DNA of 64,000 nt, from assembly GCA_038087015.1 (NCBI GenBank), contig JASBNA010000012.1:558001-622000 (forward strand), written 5' to 3'. Shown here in pieces: positions 35,884-46,996 of this stretch. How positions within the stretch are numbered: the stretch's first letter is position 1; every line of letters starts with the position of its first letter. The translations under genes were made by a program, and so were the position numbers. This DNA is from Cerrena zonata (taxonomy: Eukaryota > Basidiomycota > Agaricomycetes > Polyporales > Cerrenaceae). The notes under the pieces are model-generated. The model had not been told where the DNA came from and searched no databases. It saw nothing but the letters and a program-made list of their open reading frames with translations.

Positions 35884-36709
35884 ATGCGTGTCGTGGTCTT
35901 CAAAAAGTTCGCCCCGATCACTGACCAAGTGGGACGCAATTTGCTAGATCCCTTCCCAGAAACTTTACAATGTAGGCACATTGCCGTTCATAATCGAATC
36001 CATGGTCTCAATGGCACGATTTACTTATAACAGGCCACGCATTATTATGGTTCCTTGGTATCCGGCATGGCGATATTAGTGGTGTGAACCTGATGGTAAA
36101 AAGGGCATCCTTGGTGATTATGATCTTGCTATCACTGTTGACAACAATGCAATCGACATTCGGCCCTCACCTGGGGCTGATCCCACAGGGACGATGGTAT
36201 TCATGTCTCTGGAGCTCTTGCTGTGTCAAGTGCAACAAGAGGCGGTCCCTAGACTTTATCGTCACGATCTCGAATCATTCTGTTGGGTATTCTTCTGGAT
36301 CTGTCACTGCTACGACAACGGGCAGTGTACACCTCGTTATCCTTGCACGGAGTGGATCAATGTCACCCCCGCGCAATGTAACAACGCCAAGAGTTCCGTA
36401 CTGCAAAAAAACATCAAATCCACCAAATCATACGCCTTGTATCGGCTCACTCTCCTCGAACTCATGATATACTGGGTGCAGTTCCATAACGACATGGAAT
36501 TCATGAAATCCCGCAAGTCTACGATGAACATGGAAGGTGTGGATACAGGAAAGCCCAGGAGGATAGACATGTCACATTTGGTTGATAAGGTCGAGAGGAC
36601 TTTCGAGGAACCAAGTGATATCGAGGTGCTCCGTAACATTCTGGCTAGATTACCACTATCGATGACGGTAGATATGCAATGGGCCTATGAAGATGGCCGC
36701 AATTACTAG
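35884..36709 (+). pseudogene. FunK1 pseudogene (frameshift in catalytic region)
   Basis: Begins MRVVVFKKFAPITDQVG (hinge), then an intron and HALLWFLGIRHGDISGVNLM. Immediately after LMV, several bases are missing relative to sister copies: the segment encoding the 5-10 residues before GILxDFDLA is shortened. The frame therefore shifts into VKRASLVIMILLS. The original frame is found at GILGDYDLAITVDNNAIDI and runs on as TGTMVFMSLELLLCQVQQEA to the stop, so the C-lobe (YRHDLESFCWVFFWICHCYD) is intact. No N-lobe. A 3' piece of a sister copy lies at 59,929-60,200. Confidence 0.75.
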
Positions 36710-36837
36710 GGACTGACAGGAATAATATATAAACTTATTTGTATTCTACCTCGATCGTCTACCTAGTCGGAACCGTGAATAATAATCATAGGAGTAATGT
36801 TTGGTTCTAGAGCTAGCGTGTTGGAGAGTACATCTTG

Positions 36838-37139
36838 ATCGTGAGTGTGAGTTTTCACGACATGGATACCATCGCTCTTACTCTGGCTGGTCCGGACTCC
36901 CTCGGCAACTTGAGTATCTCTATCATAAGCATAATATTAACTTTATGCTAGGTTTCAGGCATACCGTTGGAAGATGAGATATATAACAGGTACAGTTCAC
37001 CATGATGCAAGCTCGAGCTCATTTCGTGAATTTATCAGGATCATCTGGACTCGTGGTCATCGCGTTTTGGAACGGGTTGAATGGTCGTGACACGCGATTG
37101 AAGCACCTAACTTCAGATCTCATAGTGTATCCATAAGCC
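36838..37139 (+). repeat. Conserved spacer module upstream of a short FunK1, left copy
   Basis: Homologous in reverse to 59,486-59,800. Shares the frames DTIALTLAGPDSLGNL and FREFIRIIWTRGHRVLERVE. The left copy has a TAG in the first part; the right copy is open for 84 codons. Ends at the ATG of the next kinase gene. Confidence 0.55.
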
Positions 37140-38100
37140 ATGGCAATATGCTGCATTGAAAAGCAGCAGCAGCAAATCGAAGTTGGAATCTGTGGGATTC
37201 AGATGCCAGTACAGGAATCGCTGACTCTGATCACACCGGATTTACATAAAAGAATGGAGGATACTCAAGCTGTGCGGGTAGTCATCTTCGACATTCCCGT
37301 GCCAATCACAACATTCACCGGAGGACAATTTTGCAAGCCGTTTCTGCAAACCATTCGATGTAAGTTTTGAATATACCGTATATACATTCTACCAACTTTA
37401 ACGATACCACCCTTCAGGTCATGCATTGTTGTGGTTCCTTGGTGTCCAGCATGGCGATATCTCCATTTCGAGCCTTATGGTGAACCTAATCAGCGAAGAT
37501 GGTATTCTCAGCGACTTTGATCTCGCCACTACCGTTGATAACGACACAATTGACGTTCACCCTTCACATGGGGTTGATCCCACAGGGACGATGGTATTCA
37601 TGCCTTTGGGGCTCTTGCAAAAGGATGGGCAACAAGGGAGAATCCCTAGGCTCTATCGTCACGATCTCGAGTCATTCTGTTGGGTTTTCTTCTGGATCTG
37701 CTACTGCTACGACAACGGGAAGCTTTGGCCTCGTTATCCTTGCATGGAGTGGATCAATGTCACTCCCGACGTTTGTCGTGGCTTGAAGTGTGCCATATTG
37801 CAGAAGATGAGCGAAGTCACAGCCACCAAGTCATACATCCAGTATCAATCCAATCTCGTCGAACTTGTGGCATATTGGGTGCAGTTCCGCCACGACATGG
37901 GGGTCATGAAAGCCCGGCGCAAGTCCGAAAACATAGCAGGTTCCAGGTCGCGCCGTCGTAGGGCTGTGTCCAAAAGCAGCTTCGAGGAACCAAGTGATAT
38001 GGAGGTGCTCCGTATAGTTCTCGACATGTTACCAGAATCCAAGTCTCGGATGGTCGACATACGATGGGTCGACGACGTGGAGGGCCATGACTCGAATTAG
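37140..38100 (+). CDS. Short FunK1 kinase (hinge plus C-lobe), open copy
   Basis: Exon 1 reads MAICCIEKQQQQIEVGICGI, then TQAVRVVIFDIPVPITTFTG (hinge). The second exon is HALLWFLGVQHGDISISSLM, ILSDFDLATTVDNDTIDVHP, GTMVFMPLGLLQKDGQQGRI, YRHDLESFCWVFFW. About 300 residues. The loop residue that normally coordinates metal is Ser rather than Asn (HGDISISS versus HGDISVSN in sisters). With the missing N-lobe, this suggests a pseudokinase or a decaying gene. A CAG run encodes the Gln stretch in exon 1. The exon-1 sequence recurs at 56.5-56.8 kb and 59.3-59.5 kb. Confidence 0.6.
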
Positions 38101-38781
38101 GGCTGACAGGAAGAATATATAAATCAAAACCACAAATACGGTTGTGTAGAATATGAAGATACGTGTATATTATCACAATCGCTTCTCCAGTCGGAACCGT
38201 GAATAACAGATAGCAAGAGGTCCTAGTAAACAAATCCATCTTGGTCGTGCATGTGAGTATTCACTAGGGCATGTAGTTCTTCGCTCTTCCTCCAACTGCT
38301 CATGACCTGTTCATGACCTCATGAAAGTTAGCACTGAAGGTCTTTGTCAGTGTTATAACGGAGGGGAACTAGCTTACTGGCGAGAATTGTACAACCATAC
38401 ATGTGAAGTAAGGGTGTCAGTCGCGGTACCACAAACGTAGGCACAAAACTAATGTATCGCCACTTCAAAGCGTCACCCCGACGATCTGTAGTTGAAGGTA
38501 GACGTTCTGCGTAACGAGAGTGACTTTTGTCGTGTCGTTTAACGTCAACGCTGTGGAGGAAGCGACGCGCGACGTAGATATACACGGCTAAGAGGATCTT
38601 GAAGCGAGAACGATTTCAATTTACACTATAATAGTATATGATTGCACCGAGCACATCAGTGGAGAAATACAACTTGAGAGAACTGGAAAAAGGATGGTCA
38701 TGATTTTGTCACGAACAGTTTGTGAAGGTGTCACAAGCGCTGAGTCGACTATACGATGTTTGCCTTTGTTTAGCGGGAGCT
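38101..38781. other. Intergenic, 3' flank of short FunK1
   Basis: Starts with the GACAGGAA...ATATAAA flank shared by several FunK1 copies. No gene recognised; an 85-codon minus frame at 38,328-38,585 is unsupported. Confidence 0.4.
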
Positions 38782-38792
38782 TCTATGAAGAG

Positions 38793-39490
38793 GAGGGTTA
38801 ACAATTTCACTTACGTAACTCACTTACGCCTTATAAAAGTTACTTACGTTCACTTTTGGCACTGTAAGTGAAATTTACCAAGTGAACTTGGGGCCATTCC
38901 ACCAAAATTTGTACGTTCACTTGTTTCTCACTTAAAAGTCCTAAGTCCTTTTCAGCCGTTTCCCGCCCCTTTCAATACTGACTACTTGACTGTTTGTCCT
39001 TAGCATGCTGCCTCATATACATTATCAATCAAAACCTGAACATATTCACTACGTCTCGATGTATCTGAACTAAACTACCTAACAATGTTACTTTCCTTCG
39101 CTTAAGTAATATAATCTGAGATATGACTCGAAATGGGTCATATTTTCATAAATCTATGGAGATAGCTTGCTCACATTGCGACCTATTTTTGAATTGGATG
39201 TACTCACCGACTCGGATATTAGTCATCTGGGTACTCAGGATGAGGGATGCGGTGAATGTTTACTCATTGCCGACATAACAATGCAGCAACACCTAGTCAA
39301 CATGGCGGATAAAAAAAGTTAAAACCCTCAATTGGGGGTGTAGCAACGGTGACTGCAAGTGGGTGTAAGTGAGCAAGTGAATTTTAGGTGACCGAAGCGT
39401 AAGTGAAACCAAGTTAATTCAAGTTAATTCTCGGATAACTTGCAGGCGCCAAGTGAGATAAGTGAACGAAAAAAGTAACTTTCTGCAGCC
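38793..39490. mobile_element. MITE-like non-autonomous element with 11-bp flanking repeats
   Basis: A non-coding insertion of about 700 bp between direct repeats TCTATGAAGAG at 38,782-38,792 and 39,491-39,501, which look like a target-site duplication. The left end is rich in CACTTACG/GTTCACTT motifs. The right end is rich in the inverse (GTAAGTGA, AAGTGAACG), giving imperfect subterminal inverted repeats. No transposase frame. The superfamily cannot be assigned by eye: the 11-bp repeat is longer than a typical 8-bp duplication, so part of the match may be chance. Confidence 0.5.
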
Positions 39491-39673
39491 TCTATGAAGA
39501 GTCCTTATCCGGAAGTGTGTTAACCAGTCACTAGACGTAGAGTTCCTATAAATCTAGTGATACAAGCTAATTGGATACAATTTGGGATATGATTTATATT
39601 GATATAGAAGTATATGACGAACACCGTCGCCGACAAGCATCAAATTCTGCAACAAGCCTGTTTCATGTAGATT

Positions 39674-41836
39674 TCAATGTACCGATCGTAGCTGTACATA
39701 CAAAGGTCCTCGAAGCGTCACATAAACATCGGCTAACCCTTCCTCGTAGTCACCTACCCGAAATCCCTCTGCGGGCTCTATATCAAACTGATTCAAAAGC
39801 GCTACCAACAACGATCGAAGTTCCATATTCGCCACATTCTTACCAGCACAATTCTGCTGGCCCGTCGAGAACGGTAGAAATACGTCGCGGTTGTGAATGA
39901 GATTGTCTTTCGTGATCACCTCTCCAGACGGGAGAGTGTAGTGGTCCTGTGAGAGCCATCGATCTGGCCAGAATGTGTCAGCGAGAGGAGAGAAGTATCG
40001 AGGGTCTCGTTGAATGGAGTAGAGATGGGCCGATACGTTCGTACCAGCTGGGACGAAGCTAAAGAATATAGTGAGTGATCTCATCGTAAAGCTAGCGATG
40101 GGATTCTTACTATGAGCCAAGCATTTTACCACCACTGCGAGGATCCACTTGACGTTGTAAGCCTGTGAGTCCAGGAGGAAGCAATCTTAAGCTCTCATTT
40201 CTAAAAAAGCCGGGCGGAATCAGACCACGTCGAACCGATGGAAAGAGATACACCCACATGCATGCATTTAGAAACGGCAGTTCATTGAATTTAGTACAAT
40301 CAGATATTTCTCCATTCTCAGGAAACACTTCACGAATCTCTTTCTGCAAACGTCGCTTGACGTCGGGATGTTTGAGCAGAAAGTATAGTGTATTTGTAGC
40401 GGCCGTTGCTGTCGTCTCTGATCCTGCAATGATAGCGACGAATCCCTCTCTGAGTGCAAATCTTTCACTCGGCTTGACTTTCTCAAGACCTTCCTCGTCA
40501 AGCTATAATCATCGAATGAAATGGGAGTCACGTAACATATTCTGTTATTTGACTTACGAGATAGTGGTAGAGATCATAAGAATTAGATCCTAAATTCTTT
40601 CGCTTTTCAGCCATTTCAACACCAATTCGTCGTGCGGTCTTGACAGTCCCCGCCGCTCCTGGGATTTTGAGGAGATAGGGATATATCCAGGATATTTGTG
40701 CCAAGATATGACAGATACTACGCCAAAATACTATGAGATTGGTTTAATATCGAAAAGTGAAGTATACATACTAAGTCGTCTTTTGAACTAGTTTGATGAG
40801 ACCATTGTGATCGTGTTCATTCTTCACCATGTCAAAGGAGACGCTAAATCTATTCGAGGATTGATACATTTTGATCAAGAAAGCAAGAATGGCGAGCTTA
40901 CATTATTTTCCCCATGAAGTCAAACCTTCAGTGGAGTGTCCCGTCAGCAACCAGACTCTATCCAAGTGTATAAATAGGATGGCTTACCCCGCAAGAGACA
41001 GCCATTGAGAAATATCAACAACTTCGTTTTGTCGGTTAGACAATTTTTGCATGAGTTCGCTGACGACATTGACAAGACTGTCCATATAAACCTTAGTCAT
41101 TGCAGCGCCAAGTCCTCGATCCCATAACCTCCTTCGTGCCGCATGTTCCGAGTAGTCCTTGGTACCGTCTATGGAGCTGACGCCATCCCGTGTACGCAGA
41201 TTGTAGTCTGGTTACCATTGTCAGATCCTAAGACCACGATTCTTCATAGTATAGTAACGGCTTACAGGGACCTTTACGCAGATCCTTGTTAGCAAGAATC
41301 GGCTCAATGAGATCTCCGTGTCTGAATGACAACTCATTTGGACCTAGTAACGACGAGTCGCATATTAGGGAATGGATGAGCCGAAACATGATGACGTACC
41401 GATGCGAACAACATCACCATATTTGGCATGTAACCCGTTGACATAACGATGCATGTCCTTCCTGGCAGCAATATACGACATCCATCCTTTTGAGATCTTA
41501 CATGGCAAAGGACCCGGGTATCTCGCAAGGGGGTGGAAGGAAGAGATTCGGTAGAGAGCTATTAACGTCACCAAGCTACTCCAATAAAGTAGGAACACGG
41601 ATGTCACTGCGCTCCAAGTGGAGGAGAATGCGAGTGCGAGATGGTACGAGAGGGCAGCAGGAATACCGAGTAAGAGGGTTACAGAGGAGACGAAGCCTGT
41701 GGGTTCGAGTCGATTATACAGCTGCCACACTGCCTAGATGTCATGTTAGACATGCTTAGTATCTAAGTTGCATACCATCACCACTTACTACAGAGGACAT
41801 CAATATCGGCAGCACGAACGTGTAGTAAGCATCCAT
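39674..41836 (-). CDS. Cytochrome P450 monooxygenase, membrane anchored
   Basis: Heme-thiolate oxidase of the ER membrane. Exon 1 (41,836-41,789) encodes MDAYYTFVLPILMSSV. The next exon has further hydrophobic helices (VFLLYWSSLVTLIALYR) and the Pro hinge HPLARYPGPLPC. The I-helix is FVAIIAGSETTATAATNTLY (AGxET), the K-helix ExxR is NESLRLLPPG, the PERF-type motif is FWPDRW, and the heme loop is FLPFSTGQQNCAGKNVA with the Cys ligand. About nine introns. The C-terminus EGFRVGDYEEGLADVYVTLR is standard. It lies about 5 kb from the repeat-peptide precursor and could tailor that product, but an independent role is equally possible. Confidence 0.9.
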
Positions 41837-43050
41837 AGTAACCAAGGCGTCGAGTGGCCTATTCACTTGTCCAGCTTGAAGTGGAGGAGCGAAGTTTCTG
41901 CGAGCCTCAGACACCAATCGAACTGGGAAAAAGTACACAAGTGACGCTTGAGATTCAAATTGCTAAATCGCTCAGGGTGGTGGTAGGTGTCTTGTCTGAC
42001 ACTTCTTCGCGAAGATGATTGATTGACCGATTGCTGGCAAGCTGAGAATAGACTGAACTTGAATGGGTGGATACACTGTGACTGTACACCTGTATAGAAT
42101 GACATGATAGCGGCGGTGAGACTGTCACGACTCACTGGCTTAAACAGTTGCGGCCGGGGCCACATGTTGAATAACCGGCAAAGATCTCGGTATCATATAT
42201 TTCCTTTTCAAGAGGTCCAATTTTCAAATTCAGCACTATCATTGTTGTGACAAGTTCCCGTGAGTGCATCTCAACATCATCGGCGCGGTGTCTTCAATGC
42301 AAGATCGTTCTGTACAAACCCTGAAAGAATGTAAGTTTATATTTATTTATCAAATATAGGTGGGGCTCCACATGTACGATCATGAGAAATTAGTTAACGG
42401 CTTAGATGATGCTCACCGTCCCCACCCCCCTATTACCCCCCAATTCGGATCCTTATTATGATACCAATCAAACATGCGGGCCACCAATAGCCTTAAGGTA
42501 AGAGAAATATGTCGTGTATGAGCTGCTCGACTTAGAATCTAGCTCCGTCTTCATTCTATGACCACTCACACGCGCCACGTTGACAGGCTATTTCTGTTAT
42601 CGCGGAGATCTCAAGAACTTCAACGTCTTCTAACCTGCGAGGGGTGTCACAGTGATAGATTTGTGGTTAAACTTTGATGATTTTGTGGCGTTTCCCATTT
42701 TTGTACGCGTCCATCCTGTTGACGATGTCTATAAACTCTCTCGGACCACCCACACACTGCTTTCCCAAGGGAGCGGTTCCTTGTTACATTTAAAGTCATT
42801 TTACCGTTTAGATATTCGAGGAAGTCCAATACTTACACGCTGTCATCGGAAGAACTGCTGCGTAGTGCCCCATGGAGTATTAGATTCCTTCCGAGTATGA
42901 TTGGATTGGGCTTCGATTCATCGCCGTTGCCCCGTGCCGCATGGGCGAAGACTGTCCCGAGGAACTTGGGAAAGTTTTCATTTTAATACAACGAGGTATA
43001 TACCCGCTCTTCATGCTCTGTTGGGTCTAGAATCCATCCACTTATCCACA
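41837..43050. other. Divergent intergenic region, no gene seen
   Basis: Shared upstream DNA of the P450 (left) and the membrane protein gene (right). Short frames at 41,863-42,165 and 42,652-42,900 have no supported exons. A C-rich patch lies near 42,420-42,440. Confidence 0.45.
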
Positions 43051-44424
43051 ATGTCTTCACCTCAAAGTGGGTTTGCAATCCTGAACCCAGATACACCCCT
43101 CGTGTTCCTCCCACCAGTCTCGGGGGCCCAGACAACAGCTGCGAGGTACATCCTCGCTGTCATGGTCGGGGTGCGTAATTTTGCAACGTTTTCAACGCCA
43201 ACTTTCATTTCCTTTCGTTCTATAGGCTTGGTTCTGGGATGTCTTTATGAGTATCCCCGAAGAGGTCCGAATTTATCGAAAGCGAAAGTTCAGGATCCCC
43301 GATGCCGCCTATTTCATGGCCCGGTGAGCTGGGTGTAATATATATTTGTTCACGGTTCAATTTCTAATCGATGTACATATCTCAGAATTGCATCTGCAGG
43401 ATTTTTCGTCACAGCGTTTCTCTACTCCGGTTAGTTAATCTTTTGTTCGTTTCGTACAATTTTGCTTATAAGCGACAATCTTCAGTTGCACCTTTGAATG
43501 ACTGTCAGACGGTTATCAGGGCTGTAGGATGGTTTGGAGCATTTGCAGTCCCTCTCAATGCATCATTGTTCCTCCTCCGAATATGGGGCGTATTCTATGA
43601 TGCTCGACCTGTTTGTATTATTTTCACTCTTCTCTGGCTCGCGACTTTTGCCTCCTTCACTGCTCCATTCACCTTCGTTGGTGCACACATAGGACCCACG
43701 AAGGAGTGTATCATCCATTCCGTCCAGAAAAGTACCTCGGCCGGGTTCGTCGCGATTGTGTTGTATGATACGATGGTCTTCATCGCCATCTCCATCAGGC
43801 TGCTCTTAGACAATCCTGCCGACGGGTGGATCGCCAGAATAAAATTATTCTTCAGCGGCGAAAAGATGGGATATCTTTCGAGAGCTTTGCTGCAAACTGG
43901 ACAGCTCTATTATCTGTGAGTTTTTGTTTCTTATAAGTCAGGTGGACAGACGGCCAACGACGTCCCTCAGAGCCACTGTAGGAGGCAACATCATTGCCCT
44001 CTCAGTTATTCTTGACCCTCGAATCCCACCTTCCTTCAAAGCCATCTCCACTATCCCTAACATAGCATTACAAAATGCGATGGCATGCCGAGTCTTCCGT
44101 TTCCTCAAACTAGGGTATATCAAACCCAGTGCGGAACCGTTCCGTTCCTCCGCCTCAGCAACACCAAACGTCACACGCTCCATCCATTTCAACTCTCCTC
44201 CGAGTCATGTCACATCAGGCACATCCGTGAGCAACACGTATAATATGGGTCACTCTACAATTTCGGGCAACGAGGGAGATATTCTGCCTACAATGAGCTA
44301 CCAGTCGGATCGAAGTGTAAAGGCTGCATCTTTCTCTCTCCCAGGGACAGCGGAAGAGAACGAGAAGAATGCCCTTGGTCCTGAACTGGACAAGCCAGAG
44401 AGGCCTTCGCATGAGCTTGTTTAG
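43051..44424 (+). CDS. Multi-pass integral membrane protein of a mushroom-specific type
   Basis: Four exons (donors near 43,170 and 43,322, and smaller ones later) give about 370 residues. Helices are ARYILAVMVGAWFWDVFMSI, then IASAGFFVTAFLYS, IRAVGWFGAFAVPLNASLFL, CIIFTLLWLATFASFTAPFT and AGFVAIVLYDTMVFIAISIR. IPEEVRIYRKRKFR follows helix 1, as in the DUF6533-like family, and TIPNIALQNAMACRVFRFLK closes the membrane region. The tail (about 110 residues) is Ser/Asn-rich and cytosolic-looking. About seven helices suggest a receptor-like fold, but no GPCR motif is clear. Such genes are abundant in Agaricomycetes and uncharacterised. Confidence 0.75.
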
Positions 44425-44781
44425 AGTTGATCAACCTATCGGCGCGCACCGATGGATGATTGTTCATGACCTGCCTCACATGTGCCAGCGAGATCTGAGT
44501 CCTGGATGGCATCCGATTCTCAGATGTCGGGCTGGTGCTATCATAGGGCGTATGATGAACATTCCATTAACGAACCGTGATCGTGATCTTGTATCTAAAA
44601 GGGCCAGGGGACCGTCTACGCCTTGAACATGAATTATTTTTATCAGTGCAACATTGAAATTTTATTGTCGCATAATTATACACAAGACGGAAATATTGTA
44701 AAATGCGATGAAAAGAATCCATGGCGGCCTATCTTCTCATCAGTAAGCCACCGTATCAGTGATTCTATAAACATCTCTTAA

Positions 44782-45265
44782 GGTATTTTCATCCTGGAGT
44801 TGACCGACCCACCGGCTCCTCAAGACACCAGCCTTCCTCAGATCGGGCATTCTCTGGGTGGAAACTACTTCCCTTCGAAGACAGGAGAGCTCACGAACAC
44901 CACTGCGACTATTTCCGAGTTCTTGCAGCCCGGCCCTCCTGACGGTTCTGAGCCTCATCGGTATGTTCTTCAACTCACTTCCACCCTCACTCGAGGATCA
45001 CAATGTACTAACTACTATACAGTTACATATTCTTGCTGTTCCACCAGTCCAGGGACTTTTTCAATCAAACTCTCGTCAACTCGACCACCTCGATCGCCAA
45101 CTTCGACATCAGTTAGTTCGCTGATGTTGAACTTAATTTGGGTTGACCCATCCGGGAGGCACTTTCATCCTTGTTAGTACCGATGCTGATGCCGACACCA
45201 ACACCACCACCACCACCACCACTGATTACAGTTGGCTCGCATTCAGAAGATATGACCGTACATGA
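44782..45265 (+). pseudogene. PEBP-family (phosphatidylethanolamine-binding) pseudogene
   Basis: Open at GIFILELTDPPAPQDTSLPQ, then IGHSLGGNYFP and EFLQPGPPDGSEPHR. A good intron follows, then YIFLLFHQSRDFFNQTLVNS. This matches the second half of fungal PEBPs (DPDAP, H-x-LGG, GPxPPxGSxPHRY). The first half, with its exon, is absent. In-frame TAG (45,114-45,116) and TGA interrupt the FADVELNLG segment, and the frame shifts before GGTFILVSTDADAD. A CAC run then encodes a Thr stretch. No intact version is present in the window. It lies 0.2 kb from the UstYa-like gene end but probably has nothing to do with it. Confidence 0.65.
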
Positions 45266-45460
45266 TGCGTGGATGTCTAGTCGTTGTTGTTTTTTTGTTG
45301 GTATAATATAATTGTAGTGGTCACGTTTACAAGAATTAAATAAATGCATGAACGTTGTCATCGAAAATGACACAGGCCCCGTTAACAGCAAAACTAGCTG
45401 GCTCTTATGATGGTACATCTGAAATCGGACTACACCAATATTCCCGATGAGAACCAATTC

Positions 45461-46406
45461 TCAAAATTCGACTACTCTATGCTTCTTAGCCCAGTCAGCA
45501 ATCTTATCGAAGTTGCGACAACTGTGGACTATGTCCATGCTGGGTTGCGGCGATTTTTTTCCGGGAACATTGTGCCAGACGATAGCACTACCGACATTGT
45601 TCATAGCCGTAAGACGGACAAGGTAGGGTGAAAAACTGACCTGACATCACTTCCACATTGAAGGCTCCGGCGTAGATCATCAATACAGTGACTGATGTGC
45701 TCCTGGAGTTTTTCCTCGCTGTCAAAGCCAACGATGATGCCTGTGGCCGGGTCTGTATAGTAGTCGGCACGCAGTGCCTTACGCATGGTATTCTGTAGAA
45801 GAGGTCAGCATAGAAAGCTTGATCAGGTAGCGGAGTACTTACCAAGCAGTGCAGGGAATGGAAGACGGAGATCTCTACCAAGTGTTTGCCGTTGGGGAGA
45901 GCAATGGTCTTGTTATCTAATAGCTCTGCTTGTTCCTTTGGTATAGCACTTATACCAAAGTCTACGAATGATGTCAATAGACATTATGAGATGCGACGTA
46001 ACGGTGTACCCACCGTTGTAAAGGTCTTCCCAGGCCTGGTCAACCTCACGGGAAGGTTCGCCCTGATAGACGGACATCTGGTCGCGTAAGCCGTTACTGT
46101 ACAAGACAGGTTTGTACTCCAGCAGGTGTTGCAACGGAGCTACGTAGACCCAAATCATCATCATTATCTAGGATAATATGTAAATATGATACCCTTACAA
46201 TAAACAACTTGCGAACAGGCCGCACTGTTCGACTTTGTGTAGGTAGACCAATTGAAGGCGACGAACCCAAGGAACAACAAAGTTTGAGATGCGATTATAG
46301 CAAGATAGAAGATACTAGTACGCTTCTCGAATCGTCGAGGCGAAACTACAGGATTCCCATCATCAGAGTCAGAGAGCAAGGGGGCATAATGAGTAGTGTC
46401 CTCCAT
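45461..46406 (-). CDS. UstYa-like (DUF3328) oxidase, RiPP-modifying enzyme candidate
   Basis: Five exons. The N-terminal cytosolic stretch MEDTTHYAPLLSDSDDG is followed by one transmembrane helix (SIFYLAIIASQTLLFLGFVA). Then come APLQHLLEYKPVLYSNGL, GEPSREVDQAWEDLYN and ISAIPKEQAELL. The two family signature HxxHC motifs are both present: ISVFHSLHCLNTMRKALRAD and EHISHCIDDLRRSLQC. The C-terminus HSCRNFDKIADWAKKHRVVE matches the family end. UstYa homologues in ustiloxin, asperipin and phomopsin pathways catalyse oxidative side-chain cross-linking of repeat-derived peptides. It is divergent from, and 590 bp from, the repeat precursor. The last intron ends GGTAG before the SAIVWHNVPG segment. 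Confidence 0.88.
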
Positions 46407-46914
46407 GGTTCCGCTATGCGATGGGTTCGTTCGGGATAGCACAGTGAACTATCTCATATATACCCGAGTAGAGTCAACCCTTGGTTCATCGACCACGGGG
46501 CTTCCGTTTAGAACATCAATATCCACCTTCTGCCCGCATAGACCACAACGAGTGAGCAGGTGTATCGATTCCGATGTCTGTCACCTCAGACGGAAGTCGG
46601 ACATATTCTATGCCCGGCTGGCTAGATGATTTTGTTGTGAGTCATGAAACTTCGTTGAACATTCATTAATGACAGGGACTCTTACCAACATCTCGTAGTT
46701 TTGGTAGTCCACTAGTTGAATAAAGAATTCATTATGAATTTAGAAATTCTCTGTACGTGTCGGCGGTATGTGATCCTAAATCACGTAGTCACCTGCTTCT
46801 TGAGCAATCTCCATGTCAAAGGACAATTTCAATAAAGGAGATAAATAATCACAACAAGGGAGAAAGCACGGAGATCCCAATTGGGAAACCTACACAGATC
46901 AGCATCTATAGGAG

Positions 46915-46923
46915 TATAAAAAG
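46915..46923 (+). promoter_or_regulatory. TATA box of the repeat-peptide precursor
   Basis: TATAAAAAG 82 bp upstream of the ATG at 46,997; the clearest TATA box in the window. The 590-bp divergent region to the UstYa-like gene may be co-regulatory. Confidence 0.6.
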
Positions 46924-46996
46924 GCGGGCAAACCTGGCGAGACAAGAATTACAACAGTATCTCTTACAGCTGTACTTTCGCTCTCTCCATCTTACA

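Larger units (their letters stand above)
31038..38100 (+). repeat. Left arm of a rearranged inverted segmental duplication
   Basis: In + order: FunK1 pseudogene, EMC5 (minus), coiled-coil pseudogene (minus), a short conserved spacer, FunK1 pseudogene, another conserved spacer and an open FunK1. The same modules, in reversed orientation, lie at 54.7-61.1 kb, as shown by near-identical protein translations, introns and flanks. Outer limits are approximate. Confidence 0.75.

Noticed and set aside
37164..37180. CAG run as an unstable repeat of interest
   Set aside because: Only four to five codons, encoding a short Gln stretch shared by sister copies.
45193..45225. CAC microsatellite as a functional Thr/Pro tract
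   Set aside because: Lies beyond stops and a frame change in the PEBP pseudogene.
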